From: Euryarchaeota archaeon UBA36
GTDB lineage: Archaea; Thermoplasmatota; Poseidoniia; Poseidoniales; Thalassarchaeaceae
Assembly: GCA_002496485.1 (NCBI GenBank)
Contig: DAJW01000082.1
Coordinates: forward strand, 1 to 6,371
Length of the DNA: 6,371 nt
Direction: 5' to 3'
The notes beneath the pieces were generated by a model. That model searched no databases and was not told the DNA's origin. It saw only the letters and a program-made list of their open reading frames with translations. Within the stretch, counting starts at the first letter, position 1; the number at the start of each line of letters is the position of its first letter. Below are positions 1 through 6,371 of the stretch, piece after piece. Made by a program: the position numbers and the translations under genes.

Positions 1-1
1 A

Positions 2-649
2 ACCTACAGAACATGGCACCTAATAGGACATATTATGGCTAATAAAAAAGATAAGCCATTACTAACATATAGAGAAGAAGTATTAGCAGCGAGAGAAATT
101 AGAGAAAAACTTCGAAAAATTTCAAATGCGGAACAACTCATTGAACCACTAAGAAAAGCATCAAAAATTCTTGATGAACACAACTTGGATGGTCGTTCAT
201 TGAATAAAGCAGGAATCAGAAAAGAAAACTCTACTCATCTTGGCCTAATTGGATTATTTCTAATGATACTAACATCACCAATTTCCATTCCTTCTTCTGG
301 ATTTCAAGCTTTTTTAGGTCTATATTTTGGAGATAGGACAGATGAGGGAATTGATGCAAGAACGACATATCATATGATGGCAGTAATTTTCTCTCCAGTT
401 ATCTTTTGGCCATTGATTGCATTCACAATTGCTTACAATATAGTTGGATTTAATTATCTAATTATAATATATTTATTTTTATTTATGGTGTCCTTCCACA
501 TTTCAAATCTGATTTTTCTTTTTGGTTATGATTTATGGAATGACTTTATGATGGCAACAAGAAGGAAAAAATTATCTAAGTCTAAAGATGGAAATTCCCT
601 ATTAAAACTCATTTCACAAGCAAGTTCGAACCTCGACGTCCTAAAATAG
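2..649 (+). CDS. Membrane protein, probable C-terminal part of a PlsC/GPAT-like acyltransferase (5' end uncertain)
   Basis: The frame is open from the left edge to TAG at 647-649, so the gene may begin upstream. The alternative start is ATG at 35, giving 204 residues, with AGGA at 25-28 six bases before it. Numbered from that ATG, residues 10-50 are a charged amphipathic helical region (REEV, REIREKL, LRKASKIL). Hydrophobic segments follow at about 67-87, 114-137 and 139-163. The end is a basic cytosolic tail (ATRRKKLSKSK). This order (helical linker, re-entrant or membrane segment with PISIPSS, a loop GDRTDEGIDARTTYH, then two membrane helices and a basic tail) resembles the region after the catalytic domain in PlsC/SCT1-type glycerolipid acyltransferases. 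The HX4D catalytic motif is not in the window, so activity cannot be asserted. It could instead be a stand-alone small membrane protein. That it is an integral membrane protein is firm; the family is a pattern-based inference. Confidence 0.6.
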   Translation, partial: TYRTWHLIGHIMANKKDKPLLTYREEVLAAREIREKLRKISNAEQLIEPLRKASKILDEHNLDGRSLNKAGIRKENSTHLGLIGLFLMILTSPISIPSSGFQAFLGLYFGDRTDEGIDARTTYHMMAVIFSPVIFWPLIAFTIAYNIVGFNYLIIIYLFLFMVSFHISNLIFLFGYDLWNDFMMATRRKKLSKSKDGNSLLKLISQASSNLDVLK

Positions 650-662
650 TACCATTTAATGT

Positions 663-666
663 GGAG
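663..666 (+). promoter_or_regulatory. Shine-Dalgarno site GGAG for the GTG-started gene at 672
   Basis: GGAG lies five bases before the GTG at 672. It decides the start, because no ATG occurs in this frame near the 5' end; the ATG at 676 is in another frame. It also shows that this genome uses Shine-Dalgarno initiation for at least some downstream genes of an operon. Confidence 0.6.
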
Positions 667-671
667 TTACT

Positions 672-1292
672 GTGAATGCGCAGGAAGCAAGTAAGCTAAT
701 TAGGAATTGGTTAGAAAGTGAGAGACTTGAAATCAGACAAGTTGAAGATCCTCAGGCCATTCTTCACATCCATGTCAGATATCCTCCTACAAAGCAAGGA
801 CACCTATTCAATGTTGTAATACCCAAAGATAGAAATTTAGCCTTAGTATACTCAATAACTCGAGTCGACCAAGGACAACAAGATTCCATGAAAAAATTAT
901 CAGATGAAGATTCGGATTCATGGGAAGAGTGGTTACACGATACCAGAATCCATCTAACTAGTTCCGACTTGGATTGGGTCCTTCATGTAGGCCAAAAGAA
1001 GAATGAAATATCTGGACCTCTACAAGCCTTCAATCTTTCAAGACCAGTCTGGTTTGATGGTCTAACACAGAATGAATTCATGCATACCATGAGAAGAGTT
1101 TGGCTGACCAAACTATCATTAATTCATCAAATAAAATATGGTTTTGGAAATGGTAACGGGAAACCTGGACCAGTTTTTGATTGGAATTCAAATAAAACAA
1201 AAAGAACTCAAAAATCAGAAATAAATAATGAAATTGGAACCGATGAGACCGGCGGTTTTGGAAAAGACTTTGACCCTCTTGAATGGACTTAA
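672..1292 (+). CDS. DUF2299-like archaeal protein of unknown function
   Basis: Encodes 206 residues from GTG 672 to TAA 1290-1292, with no signal peptide or membrane segment, so it is probably cytosolic. The N-terminus (KLIRNWLESERLEIRQVEDP) and the strand-rich middle (LHIHVRYPP at 31-39, LFNVVIPKD at 45-53, ALVYSITRV at 57-65) are followed by a helical part. The distinctive segment RPVWFDGLTQNEFM lies at 124-137, followed by a helix to about 155. This order (short helix, small beta sheet, then a D-G-L-T turn and a final helix) matches my recollection of the DUF2299 family, which is mainly archaeal and of unknown role. Residues 156-206 are rich in Gly, Asn, Lys, Thr and acidic residues and look disordered, beyond the usual family core. 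The gene starts 22 bp after the membrane-protein gene, so the two are probably in one transcript. No catalytic residues are evident. Confidence 0.75.
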   Translation: MNAQEASKLIRNWLESERLEIRQVEDPQAILHIHVRYPPTKQGHLFNVVIPKDRNLALVYSITRVDQGQQDSMKKLSDEDSDSWEEWLHDTRIHLTSSDLDWVLHVGQKKNEISGPLQAFNLSRPVWFDGLTQNEFMHTMRRVWLTKLSLIHQIKYGFGNGNGKPGPVFDWNSNKTKRTQKSEINNEIGTDETGGFGKDFDPLEWT

Positions 1293-1317
1293 ACTCCTAA
1301 ATTATAACATATCCTGA

Positions 1318-1330
1318 CTATATTTATTCT
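1318..1330 (+). promoter_or_regulatory. Possible archaeal TATA box upstream of the large secreted-protein gene
   Basis: The AT-rich string CTATATTTATTCT sits in the only sizeable spacer (1293-1377). A TATA box centred near 1322 would place the transcript start near 1348 and leave a leader of about 30 nt without a Shine-Dalgarno site. A second, weaker candidate, TTAAGTAT at 1349-1356, lies about 26 bp before the GTG and would give a leaderless transcript. A further AT-rich string lies at 1301-1312. The choice cannot be made from sequence alone. Confidence 0.3.
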
Positions 1331-1377
1331 GACGCGTAGGCGTTGAAGTTAAGTATCTGAAAAACTCGAATATACTT

Positions 1378-1488
1378 GTGAACGGACCAGCTGTAGCTCA
1401 TATAACAACTAAAAAAAGATATAGTATCTTTTTAGTCTCACTGTTAATTGTAAGCTTAATTTCAGTTTTAATCCCACTATCTTCAGCT
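1378..1488 (+). other. Sec-type signal peptide of the large secreted protein
   Basis: Residues 1-37: a short n-region with K12, K13 and R14, a hydrophobic core of about 20 residues (SIFLVSLLIVSLISVLIPL), then SSA with likely cleavage after A37. There is no lipobox cysteine, so it is not a lipoprotein signal. Its presence directly after GTG 1378 supports that start codon. An uncleaved N-terminal anchor is the alternative. Confidence 0.85.
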
Positions 1489-4400
1489 AGCGAAATTGTG
1501 CAGACTGATGCACAGCAAATAGTGAATGGGGGGTCCCAAGCAGACCGGATGATGGCTTTAGATGCAGATTCAGAGGGAAATGTTCACGTAGTTTGGAGTA
1601 GAAATAGTCAACATCTCTACTATAAAATGCTTGATCCTAGAGGCGAACCTCTGATTGGGGACACTCAGATTTCAGATCCTGGTCAGCACAGGGCTTGGCA
1701 CCCGGATATACGAGTTGACAGTGTAGACAGAGTACACATAGTTTGGACTGACAAAGCCGGACAATATTCAATTAAATATACAATTCTCGATCCTTCTTTA
1801 GATGATCAAGACGGCGGAGCTTCTTTGGATTCAGTCCTTTCCATTTTAAATCAGGATTACGTTGTAGCTAGTAACCCCCAAAATAGGGATTGGCCAGCAA
1901 TTGATGTTGACTCAAATAATAACCCTCACATTGTTTGGGAAGATTCGTATGAACCTTTAGAAAAATTCTATGCACAACCCCAGATATATTACAAGATGAT
2001 ATCCATAGACTCAGTCGCTAGAGTCGTTATTACGGAAATAGACAGCACACTTCTAACACCTATATTAGGCCATAAAGCACATCCAGACATTGCTGTAGAT
2101 GTTAATGATATTGTTCAGATTGTCTGGGATGATACTAGAGGAGGAACAGTTGAGATGGTTGTACCTATCGATACATCAGGTTCTATGGATGCGGAATGGG
2201 CAGATATGTGTGTGATATTTTATGGTGGAAATTTTTTCAGTGGTGGTTATTTTCCTGGCCTAAAACCTCTGTTATTGACAGCTAACATGACTGTATATGA
2301 GACACTGTATGCAATAGGTGGAGGATTTCCCGGCTCAGCCCAATCCGGCTCATGCTCTACTGCATATCAAACTGGAGGCTCTGGAAGTCAAGGACCACGA
2401 AACACAGCCTTGGGTATTAATCCAGGAGATGACTCCGGTGGAATTAGAAAATTAACTGAAGCCATATACAATGGACAGGCTATAACTCTCTCCGACGACG
2501 GTTGGTATGATAGCGAACATTGGGGGCCGGCAACTGCATGGGCTTGCCTCTCTTGGTCTACAAATCCACCTACTCAGGCAGATCATGTTTGGAACCCAAA
2601 TGCAACAAGAATTGTCATTCCTATTTCCGATGAGGGACCGTATGGGGGCTCATCCGAAATGAATACCGACGATACTCAAACCATCAATGAAGCCCATGAT
2701 GACTGTGTTGAAGCCGATACTATCCCTTCTCCACTTTGGGCTGGCTCTGAGACTGCTGTAGGCTCATTTATGCAAGATTTAGCTCAATGCCCAAATGGTC
2801 AAGGGCTTAATGCCAGATCTTGCAACGGGCGTTCGGTTAGATTAACAAATGCAGGAGGTCAAATGTATAGTTTCCCAACATCATCTACTACTGCCTCTGA
2901 ATTAGAATTAATGGTAGAACACATGGTTTATTTATCAACAAATAATACTAGAGAAATTTACATGACAGTACTAGATCCACTATCATTACTTGAAAACCCA
3001 TGGCCTGGATGGGTTAGAGGCGATTCCGGAACAGAAGTGAATACAGCTCTAAACACATATACTGAAGACCTAGGACCTTCTAGTGATGAAAATGGATATG
3101 GCCATTTAGTGGTTGTAAATGATACTAGAATCACTACTGATGATGCTTACAGCCTACATCCAGCGATAGCAGTAGATAATTCTGGAAATACTCATCTCGC
3201 ATGGCAAGATGGTAGAATATACGGAAGATGCTCAGGTATAGGCGGTGGACTAGTTGTAGATTCAAACTATGAAATATATTACAGTAGGTTGAGATTGCGA
3301 GGATCTGCAGTATGGGATGGGGTTCCCGAAGGACTGCCAACATTTGGGATTAAACAAATCGCAGATAGCGCAATATCCAATGTTGAAGGTTGTTCGACAG
3401 GTGAATGGCCGATAGAAGGAAACAGATGGGGGGCAAGTTCTGTATTCCCTTCAATTTTAACCGACATGTTTGATAATGTACATTTAGCTTGGTTGGATTA
3501 TTCTAATGTTTCAGCGGGTGAAACTGTTATGTACACTCGTTTGAATCATACAAAGGACACATACCCAGATGGATTCCCATTGAATTCAATTGCTTCTTCT
3601 GTACTAGATCCATGGACGTTAGTTGAAGTCACAAATTGGTCGTCTGATAAACTAGGACCTCCACTATCAGATGATCCTCTAAGACAATTTGCTCCAGACT
3701 TCAATCTTGATGTCGGAATGCCACCAGCTCTAGCAAATGACTTGGGTAGTGGAGCTCATGTAGGATGGTCCGACGAAAATAAATGCAATGCCGACAAGTC
3801 TACAAAATACACTTTATGTTATGTACATATACTAACTGGTTTGGTAGATGTATCAGTCGCTTGCGATGATATCATATTGCAAAATCCCAATATTGAGGGC
3901 TATCCTTATGATTGTCCAAATGATTCTGAGACCTTTTATCATACAATCTATCCAGGAGATTTGACAACATTTAATATGACAATTTCAAACCCTACCCCCG
4001 GTCCTGAAGAATTGGTAAAAGATAAGTTTAAGATGGTTCTAGATGGAATTCCAAATAATTGGTCGGCTACATTATTATTTGCATCTAACAATACCCCAAT
4101 TTACGAAGACACTAAGATTTTCCTGAATGGTGGCCAGATCGAACCAATCTATATTAAGATTCGAGCTCCAACAATATATCAAGCTAAAGCCGATGAATTA
4201 GCACAGATTTCTGTCACTGCAATTTCTTACAAAGACCCCGCAATTCGTAACCAACAATTATTACTTACCTTGATGGATGTAGTCCACGGAATTGAACTAG
4301 ACACTAGTCATTTCCAAGTCGATGTTGAACAAGGAAAGTCAGCGGTTTTTTCAATCTCTGTAAAAAATACAGGTAATGTATACGATACATTTGCTTTCTA

Positions 4401-6371
4401 CGACCCTTCATCCCTAGAAGGACAAAACGAATGGGCAATTCCGTTTGGCTGGGGTATCGACTTCCCCACCTCATTGTCACTCGATCCTGGCCAGTCTGTT
4501 ACTAGAAATCTCAAAGTTAGTGTTCCCGAGTCCCAAGATCCAGGTACATTTGTTATTTATCTAAAAGGCTGGTCCACCGGAGAACCAATATTATCAATTG
4601 ATAGAGGTACTTTCGATATTCTTGAACTATGGATTAATGTATCGATTAGAACTACAGGAAACATTGTTTTCCAAATAGGAGATACGAAACAGTATGTGCT
4701 ACCGGGAGAATGTTCATATTTCCCAATAGCCGTAACTAAACACTTCAGTCCAGGACATTTAGTATTTACAACACCAGGAGCCCCAGAAGAAAGACCTCAG
4801 GAATATGATGAAGTTCTATGGAACTTCGATCATTGGACAATAGATCTAGACTTTTCTGAAGCTCCTGGTGGAAACGGCCCACCCGATAATTCTCCTAGAT
4901 ATTGGTCACAAGTAGATACCCCTAGAACGGTAACTGTAGAAATGTGTGCACCAGTTAATTCCACTGCCGGCCTAGGGAAATCAATTACAGTTCGAGCTCA
5001 TCTTGATGGAACACCAAAAGTAAGAGATTCTGTTGTTATTCTTACCAATATATATCAGGAGTATGAATTAGAAGCCACCGTTCCAGAGACAATTCTTGAC
5101 TTATATCCTGGACAATCATATCAGATGGATACAACAATCGAAAACACTGGCAATGGTCCTGATAGATATGATGTTAGTATAACATCTATAGTTGATTCCA
5201 ATGGAGAGGCTCATGTCTGGGATATTGATATCCCTAGAATTCTATTCCAAGAATTAGAAAGAGACGAATCCCAAATCGTACCAATATACATCAATGTCCC
5301 AGAACAAACTCTAGCTGGAGAATATACAATAACATTCAATATTCTTAGTGAAGAAGAATTTGAAGGTACACGTATTCAGGATGAAATAGTACTCAATATT
5401 AATGTAATAGAATTCCATGATATGAGAATTACATTAGATCCCGCAGTAGAGAGCCAAATTAAGACTACAGCTCCTAGTAGGATTGTTAGATTCACACTCA
5501 ACGTTACAAATTTTGGTAATGTTCCCGATCAACCAACACTACATAATCATACTAAAAATGTAAATGATGTTTGGACACCTTCTCCAGGATTGAATGCATT
5601 AAATACATGGGATATCGACTTTGCATTACTGGAAGGATTCAGGACAGAGTTCCCCGAAGAAAAGCCCTGTATAGAATTGAAGGTGGGTGATAATACACCA
5701 CAAGAAGGATGTTTTATCACCCCTCAAAATACCGTCACTCTACCAATCATGGATGCATATACCACACTCCAGATTGTGGTGATTGTGACTATAGCTCCCG
5801 ATGCTGCATTACAGGATAGACTAATTGGAATTAAAACACTTTCAATGCATGGGTCATCGACATCAGGAGGAGACTTTGATGAAACCCCTCAGTGGGATGA
5901 CTCTTGCACACTTGATGAGAATAAAGACGGAATTCAGGACAACTTCCCACCAAATTGTGATGATAATGAACAAGTTCTAGAACTAAGACTCAGAGCTCCA
6001 GATTTGAAGATTTTAGATGTTCAGGTCAGCTCTACATCAGCAGAAATCGGAGAGATGTTATCAGTCAATGTAAAAATTGTAAATCATGGAAACGCTCATT
6101 CCACAGATGTCAATATCATTCTATGTAAAGATCAAGATCCTGCAGATATTAAGAGAAATGGCTGTGATGAATCAAATATTGTCTACAGACAAATCGTCAA
6201 AGCAATCATGCCGGTACCAGAACAAAGTTCGGAAGATCCTAACTCAATTACGTTACTTTACATGGTTGAGCCGGGTAGTCATGATATAGTAGTAGTAGTC
6301 GATCCAGATAACAACATAGTCGAGACAGATGAAACAAATAATATTCAGAGTATTCCCGGTGGTAAAATGAA
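1378..6371 (+). CDS. Giant secreted protein: signal peptide, beta-propeller with inserted VWA, Ig-like modules, CARDB (3' end outside window)
   Basis: A single frame without stops runs from GTG 1378 to the window edge, at least 1664 residues. An in-frame stop at 1330-1332 leaves GTG 1378 as the only standard start before the signal peptide; no ribosome site is visible. Order of parts: signal peptide 1-37; blade-like repeats at about 57-260 and 594-815; a VWA-type domain at about 258-521 with MIDAS residues D265, S267, S269 and D418; Ig-like modules at about 823-1540; and a CARDB domain at about 1541-1656 ending in VDPDNNIVETDETNN. All 20 cysteines fall into local groups that can pair, and about fifteen N-x-S/T sequons occur, both fitting an exported, possibly glycosylated protein. 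The family is not one I can name. Surface adhesion or ligand binding is inferred from the VWA, propeller and CARDB modules; no hydrolase signature was seen. How it is retained at the cell surface would be shown by the missing C-terminus. Confidence 0.9.
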   Translation, partial: MNGPAVAHITTKKRYSIFLVSLLIVSLISVLIPLSSASEIVQTDAQQIVNGGSQADRMMALDADSEGNVHVVWSRNSQHLYYKMLDPRGEPLIGDTQISDPGQHRAWHPDIRVDSVDRVHIVWTDKAGQYSIKYTILDPSLDDQDGGASLDSVLSILNQDYVVASNPQNRDWPAIDVDSNNNPHIVWEDSYEPLEKFYAQPQIYYKMISIDSVARVVITEIDSTLLTPILGHKAHPDIAVDVNDIVQIVWDDTRGGTVEMVVPIDTSGSMDAEWADMCVIFYGGNFFSGGYFPGLKPLLLTANMTVYETLYAIGGGFPGSAQSGSCSTAYQTGGSGSQGPRNTALGINPGDDSGGIRKLTEAIYNGQAITLSDDGWYDSEHWGPATAWACLSWSTNPPTQADHVWNPNATRIVIPISDEGPYGGSSEMNTDDTQTINEAHDDCVEADTIPSPLWAGSETAVGSFMQDLAQCPNGQGLNARSCNGRSVRLTNAGGQMYSFPTSSTTASELELMVEHMVYLSTNNTREIYMTVLDPLSLLENPWPGWVRGDSGTEVNTALNTYTEDLGPSSDENGYGHLVVVNDTRITTDDAYSLHPAIAVDNSGNTHLAWQDGRIYGRCSGIGGGLVVDSNYEIYYSRLRLRGSAVWDGVPEGLPTFGIKQIADSAISNVEGCSTGEWPIEGNRWGASSVFPSILTDMFDNVHLAWLDYSNVSAGETVMYTRLNHTKDTYPDGFPLNSIASSVLDPWTLVEVTNWSSDKLGPPLSDDPLRQFAPDFNLDVGMPPALANDLGSGAHVGWSDENKCNADKSTKYTLCYVHILTGLVDVSVACDDIILQNPNIEGYPYDCPNDSETFYHTIYPGDLTTFNMTISNPTPGPEELVKDKFKMVLDGIPNNWSATLLFASNNTPIYEDTKIFLNGGQIEPIYIKIRAPTIYQAKADELAQISVTAISYKDPAIRNQQLLLTLMDVVHGIELDTSHFQVDVEQGKSAVFSISVKNTGNVYDTFAFYDPSSLEGQNEWAIPFGWGIDFPTSLSLDPGQSVTRNLKVSVPESQDPGTFVIYLKGWSTGEPILSIDRGTFDILELWINVSIRTTGNIVFQIGDTKQYVLPGECSYFPIAVTKHFSPGHLVFTTPGAPEERPQEYDEVLWNFDHWTIDLDFSEAPGGNGPPDNSPRYWSQVDTPRTVTVEMCAPVNSTAGLGKSITVRAHLDGTPKVRDSVVILTNIYQEYELEATVPETILDLYPGQSYQMDTTIENTGNGPDRYDVSITSIVDSNGEAHVWDIDIPRILFQELERDESQIVPIYINVPEQTLAGEYTITFNILSEEEFEGTRIQDEIVLNINVIEFHDMRITLDPAVESQIKTTAPSRIVRFTLNVTNFGNVPDQPTLHNHTKNVNDVWTPSPGLNALNTWDIDFALLEGFRTEFPEEKPCIELKVGDNTPQEGCFITPQNTVTLPIMDAYTTLQIVVIVTIAPDAALQDRLIGIKTLSMHGSSTSGGDFDETPQWDDSCTLDENKDGIQDNFPPNCDDNEQVLELRLRAPDLKILDVQVSSTSAEIGEMLSVNVKIVNHGNAHSTDVNIILCKDQDPADIKRNGCDESNIVYRQIVKAIMPVPEQSSEDPNSITLLYMVEPGSHDIVVVVDPDNNIVETDETNNIQSIPGGKM
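1413..1433. repeat. Perfect 9-bp inverted repeat with 3-base loop inside the signal-peptide codons
   Basis: AAAAAGATA at 1413-1421 and TATCTTTTT at 1425-1433 flank the loop TAG. The transcript could form an A/U-rich hairpin ending in a U run, 35 bases after the start codon. It lies entirely within codons for the basic and hydrophobic parts of the signal peptide (AAA, AGA, ATC, TTT), so low-complexity coding constraint may explain it. The repeat is certain; a regulatory role is not shown. Confidence 0.45.
1546..3837 (+). other. Seven-blade beta-propeller region interrupted by the VWA domain
   Basis: Seven copies of a blade motif, roughly [H/W/F]P-x-I-x-V-D-x5-H-[I/L/V]-x-W-x-D, are visible. 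Their tryptophans are W73, W123, W187, W250, W609, W705 and W797. Most copies are followed by a strand such as LYYKMLDP, SIKYTILDP, IYYKMISID, EIYYSRL or VMYTRL. Strong examples are ALDADSEGNVHVVW, AIDVDSNNNPHIVW and AIAVDNSGNTHLAW. The motif is typical of secreted BNR/sialidase-like propellers, but no sialidase catalytic set was recognised, so a binding platform is more likely. The seventh copy (near 771-799) is the most divergent. Confidence 0.65.
2149..2940 (+). other. VWA-type metal-binding domain inserted in the fourth blade
   Basis: Residues about 258-521. A hydrophobic strand leads into D265-T-S267-G-S269, the DxSxS MIDAS motif. W-G-P-A-T386-A-W-A may supply the MIDAS threonine. The strand RIVIPISDEGP carries D418, the late MIDAS aspartate. 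Six cysteines (C278, C326, C390, C443, C471, C482) lie only in this insert. The stretch between the first motif and W382 is Gly/Ser-rich and longer than in compact VWA domains. VWA domains with this motif bind Mg or Mn and coordinate acidic ligands; the ligand here is unknown. Confidence 0.75.
3844..5997 (+). other. Tandem Ig-like (NEW3/CARDB-type) beta-sandwich modules
   Basis: About five modules of 110-190 residues, starting near residues 823, 971, 1088, 1228 and 1346. Four show the mid-domain pattern 'alternating hydrophobic strand, then N-x-x-G/N turn': NPTPGP at 871, NTGNV at 997, NTGNGP at 1256 and NFGNVP at 1378. The second and fourth also have a preceding PGQS or EQGKS strand and a later strand after V-P-E. 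The third module (1088-1225) lacks the N-x-G-N turn and carries a Pro/Gly-rich loop near 1160-1180. Such modules act as stalks or spacers in exported archaeal proteins. The boundaries are approximate. Confidence 0.6.
5905..5958 (+). other. Putative calcium-binding DxNxDGxxD loop bracketed by two cysteines
   Basis: Residues 1510-1527 read C-T-L-D-E-N-K-D-G-I-Q-D followed by N-F-P-P-N-C. D1513, N1515, D1517 and D1521 fit the DxNxDGxxD calcium loop known from dockerin and thrombospondin type 3 repeats. C1510 and C1527 could close the loop with a disulfide. It lies between two beta strands at the end of the last Ig-like module before CARDB. Confidence 0.6.
5998..6345 (+). other. CARDB domain
   Basis: Residues 1541-1656 begin PDLKILDVQVSS, continue with a strand VNVKIVNHGNAHSTDV, and end with the family-typical VDPDNNIVETDETNN. 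C1583 and C1596 bracket a loop (KDQDPADIKRNG) that may be disulfide-closed. CARDB is a common extracellular beta-sandwich in archaea and bacteria. The reading frame continues past the window, so further modules may follow. Confidence 0.85.

Noticed and set aside
1293..1330. Transcription terminator after the DUF2299-like gene
   Set aside because: There is no hairpin and no T run of five or more; the region is merely AT-rich and fits a promoter better.
1331..1345. GC-rich string with ACGCGT in the spacer, considered as an operator or attachment site
   Set aside because: It is a single short palindrome with no second copy or flanking repeat in the window.
3134..3343. Minus-strand frame of 69 codons
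   Set aside because: It lies wholly inside the large secreted-protein gene, opposite well-formed propeller repeats, with no recognisable product or ribosome site.
3279..3467. Minus-strand frame of 62 codons
   Set aside because: It overlaps the previous one and the same coding region; an antisense shadow.
1546..3837. Sialidase or other glycosidase activity for the propeller
   Set aside because: The blade motifs resemble BNR-type propellers, but no catalytic arginine triad or acid/nucleophile set could be recognised.
6086..6289. Plus-strand frame of 67 codons
   Set aside because: It is out of frame inside the CARDB-coding region, whose own frame has a clear family signature.

Overview
The window looks like archaeal DNA, most likely from a marine Thermoplasmatota lineage of the Marine Group II/III (Poseidoniia) type. 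This is inferred from four things: AT-rich DNA with AGA/AGG as the main arginine codons; a DUF2299-like protein, a mostly archaeal family; weak or absent Shine-Dalgarno signals mixed with clear ones; and a giant acidic secreted protein combining beta-propeller, von Willebrand A (VWA), Ig-like and CARDB modules. No rRNA, tRNA, mobile element or CRISPR was seen. Every coding region found is on the + strand.

Left part (1-1292): two small genes 22 bp apart, probably co-transcribed. The first (to 649) encodes a small polytopic membrane protein. It resembles the C-terminal membrane part of PlsC/GPAT-like phospholipid acyltransferases, and its frame is open to the left edge, so it may be the tail of a longer gene. 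The second (672-1292, GTG start with a GGAG ribosome site) is a cytosolic DUF2299-like protein with a hydrophilic C-terminal tail.

An 85-bp spacer (1293-1377) holds AT-rich TATA-like sequence and is the only non-coding stretch longer than 50 bp.

Right part (1378-6371, running off the edge): one uninterrupted reading frame of at least 1664 codons. It encodes a Sec-type signal peptide, seven propeller-blade repeats, a VWA domain with a MIDAS motif inserted inside the fourth blade, about five Ig-like modules sharing an N-x-G-N turn, and a CARDB domain at the edge. All 20 cysteines can be grouped into neighbouring pairs, as expected for an exported protein. The likely role is cell-surface adhesion or substrate/metal-dependent binding, but the sequence does not show the ligand. 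The membrane-lipid gene and the surface protein share a direction but have no evident functional link.
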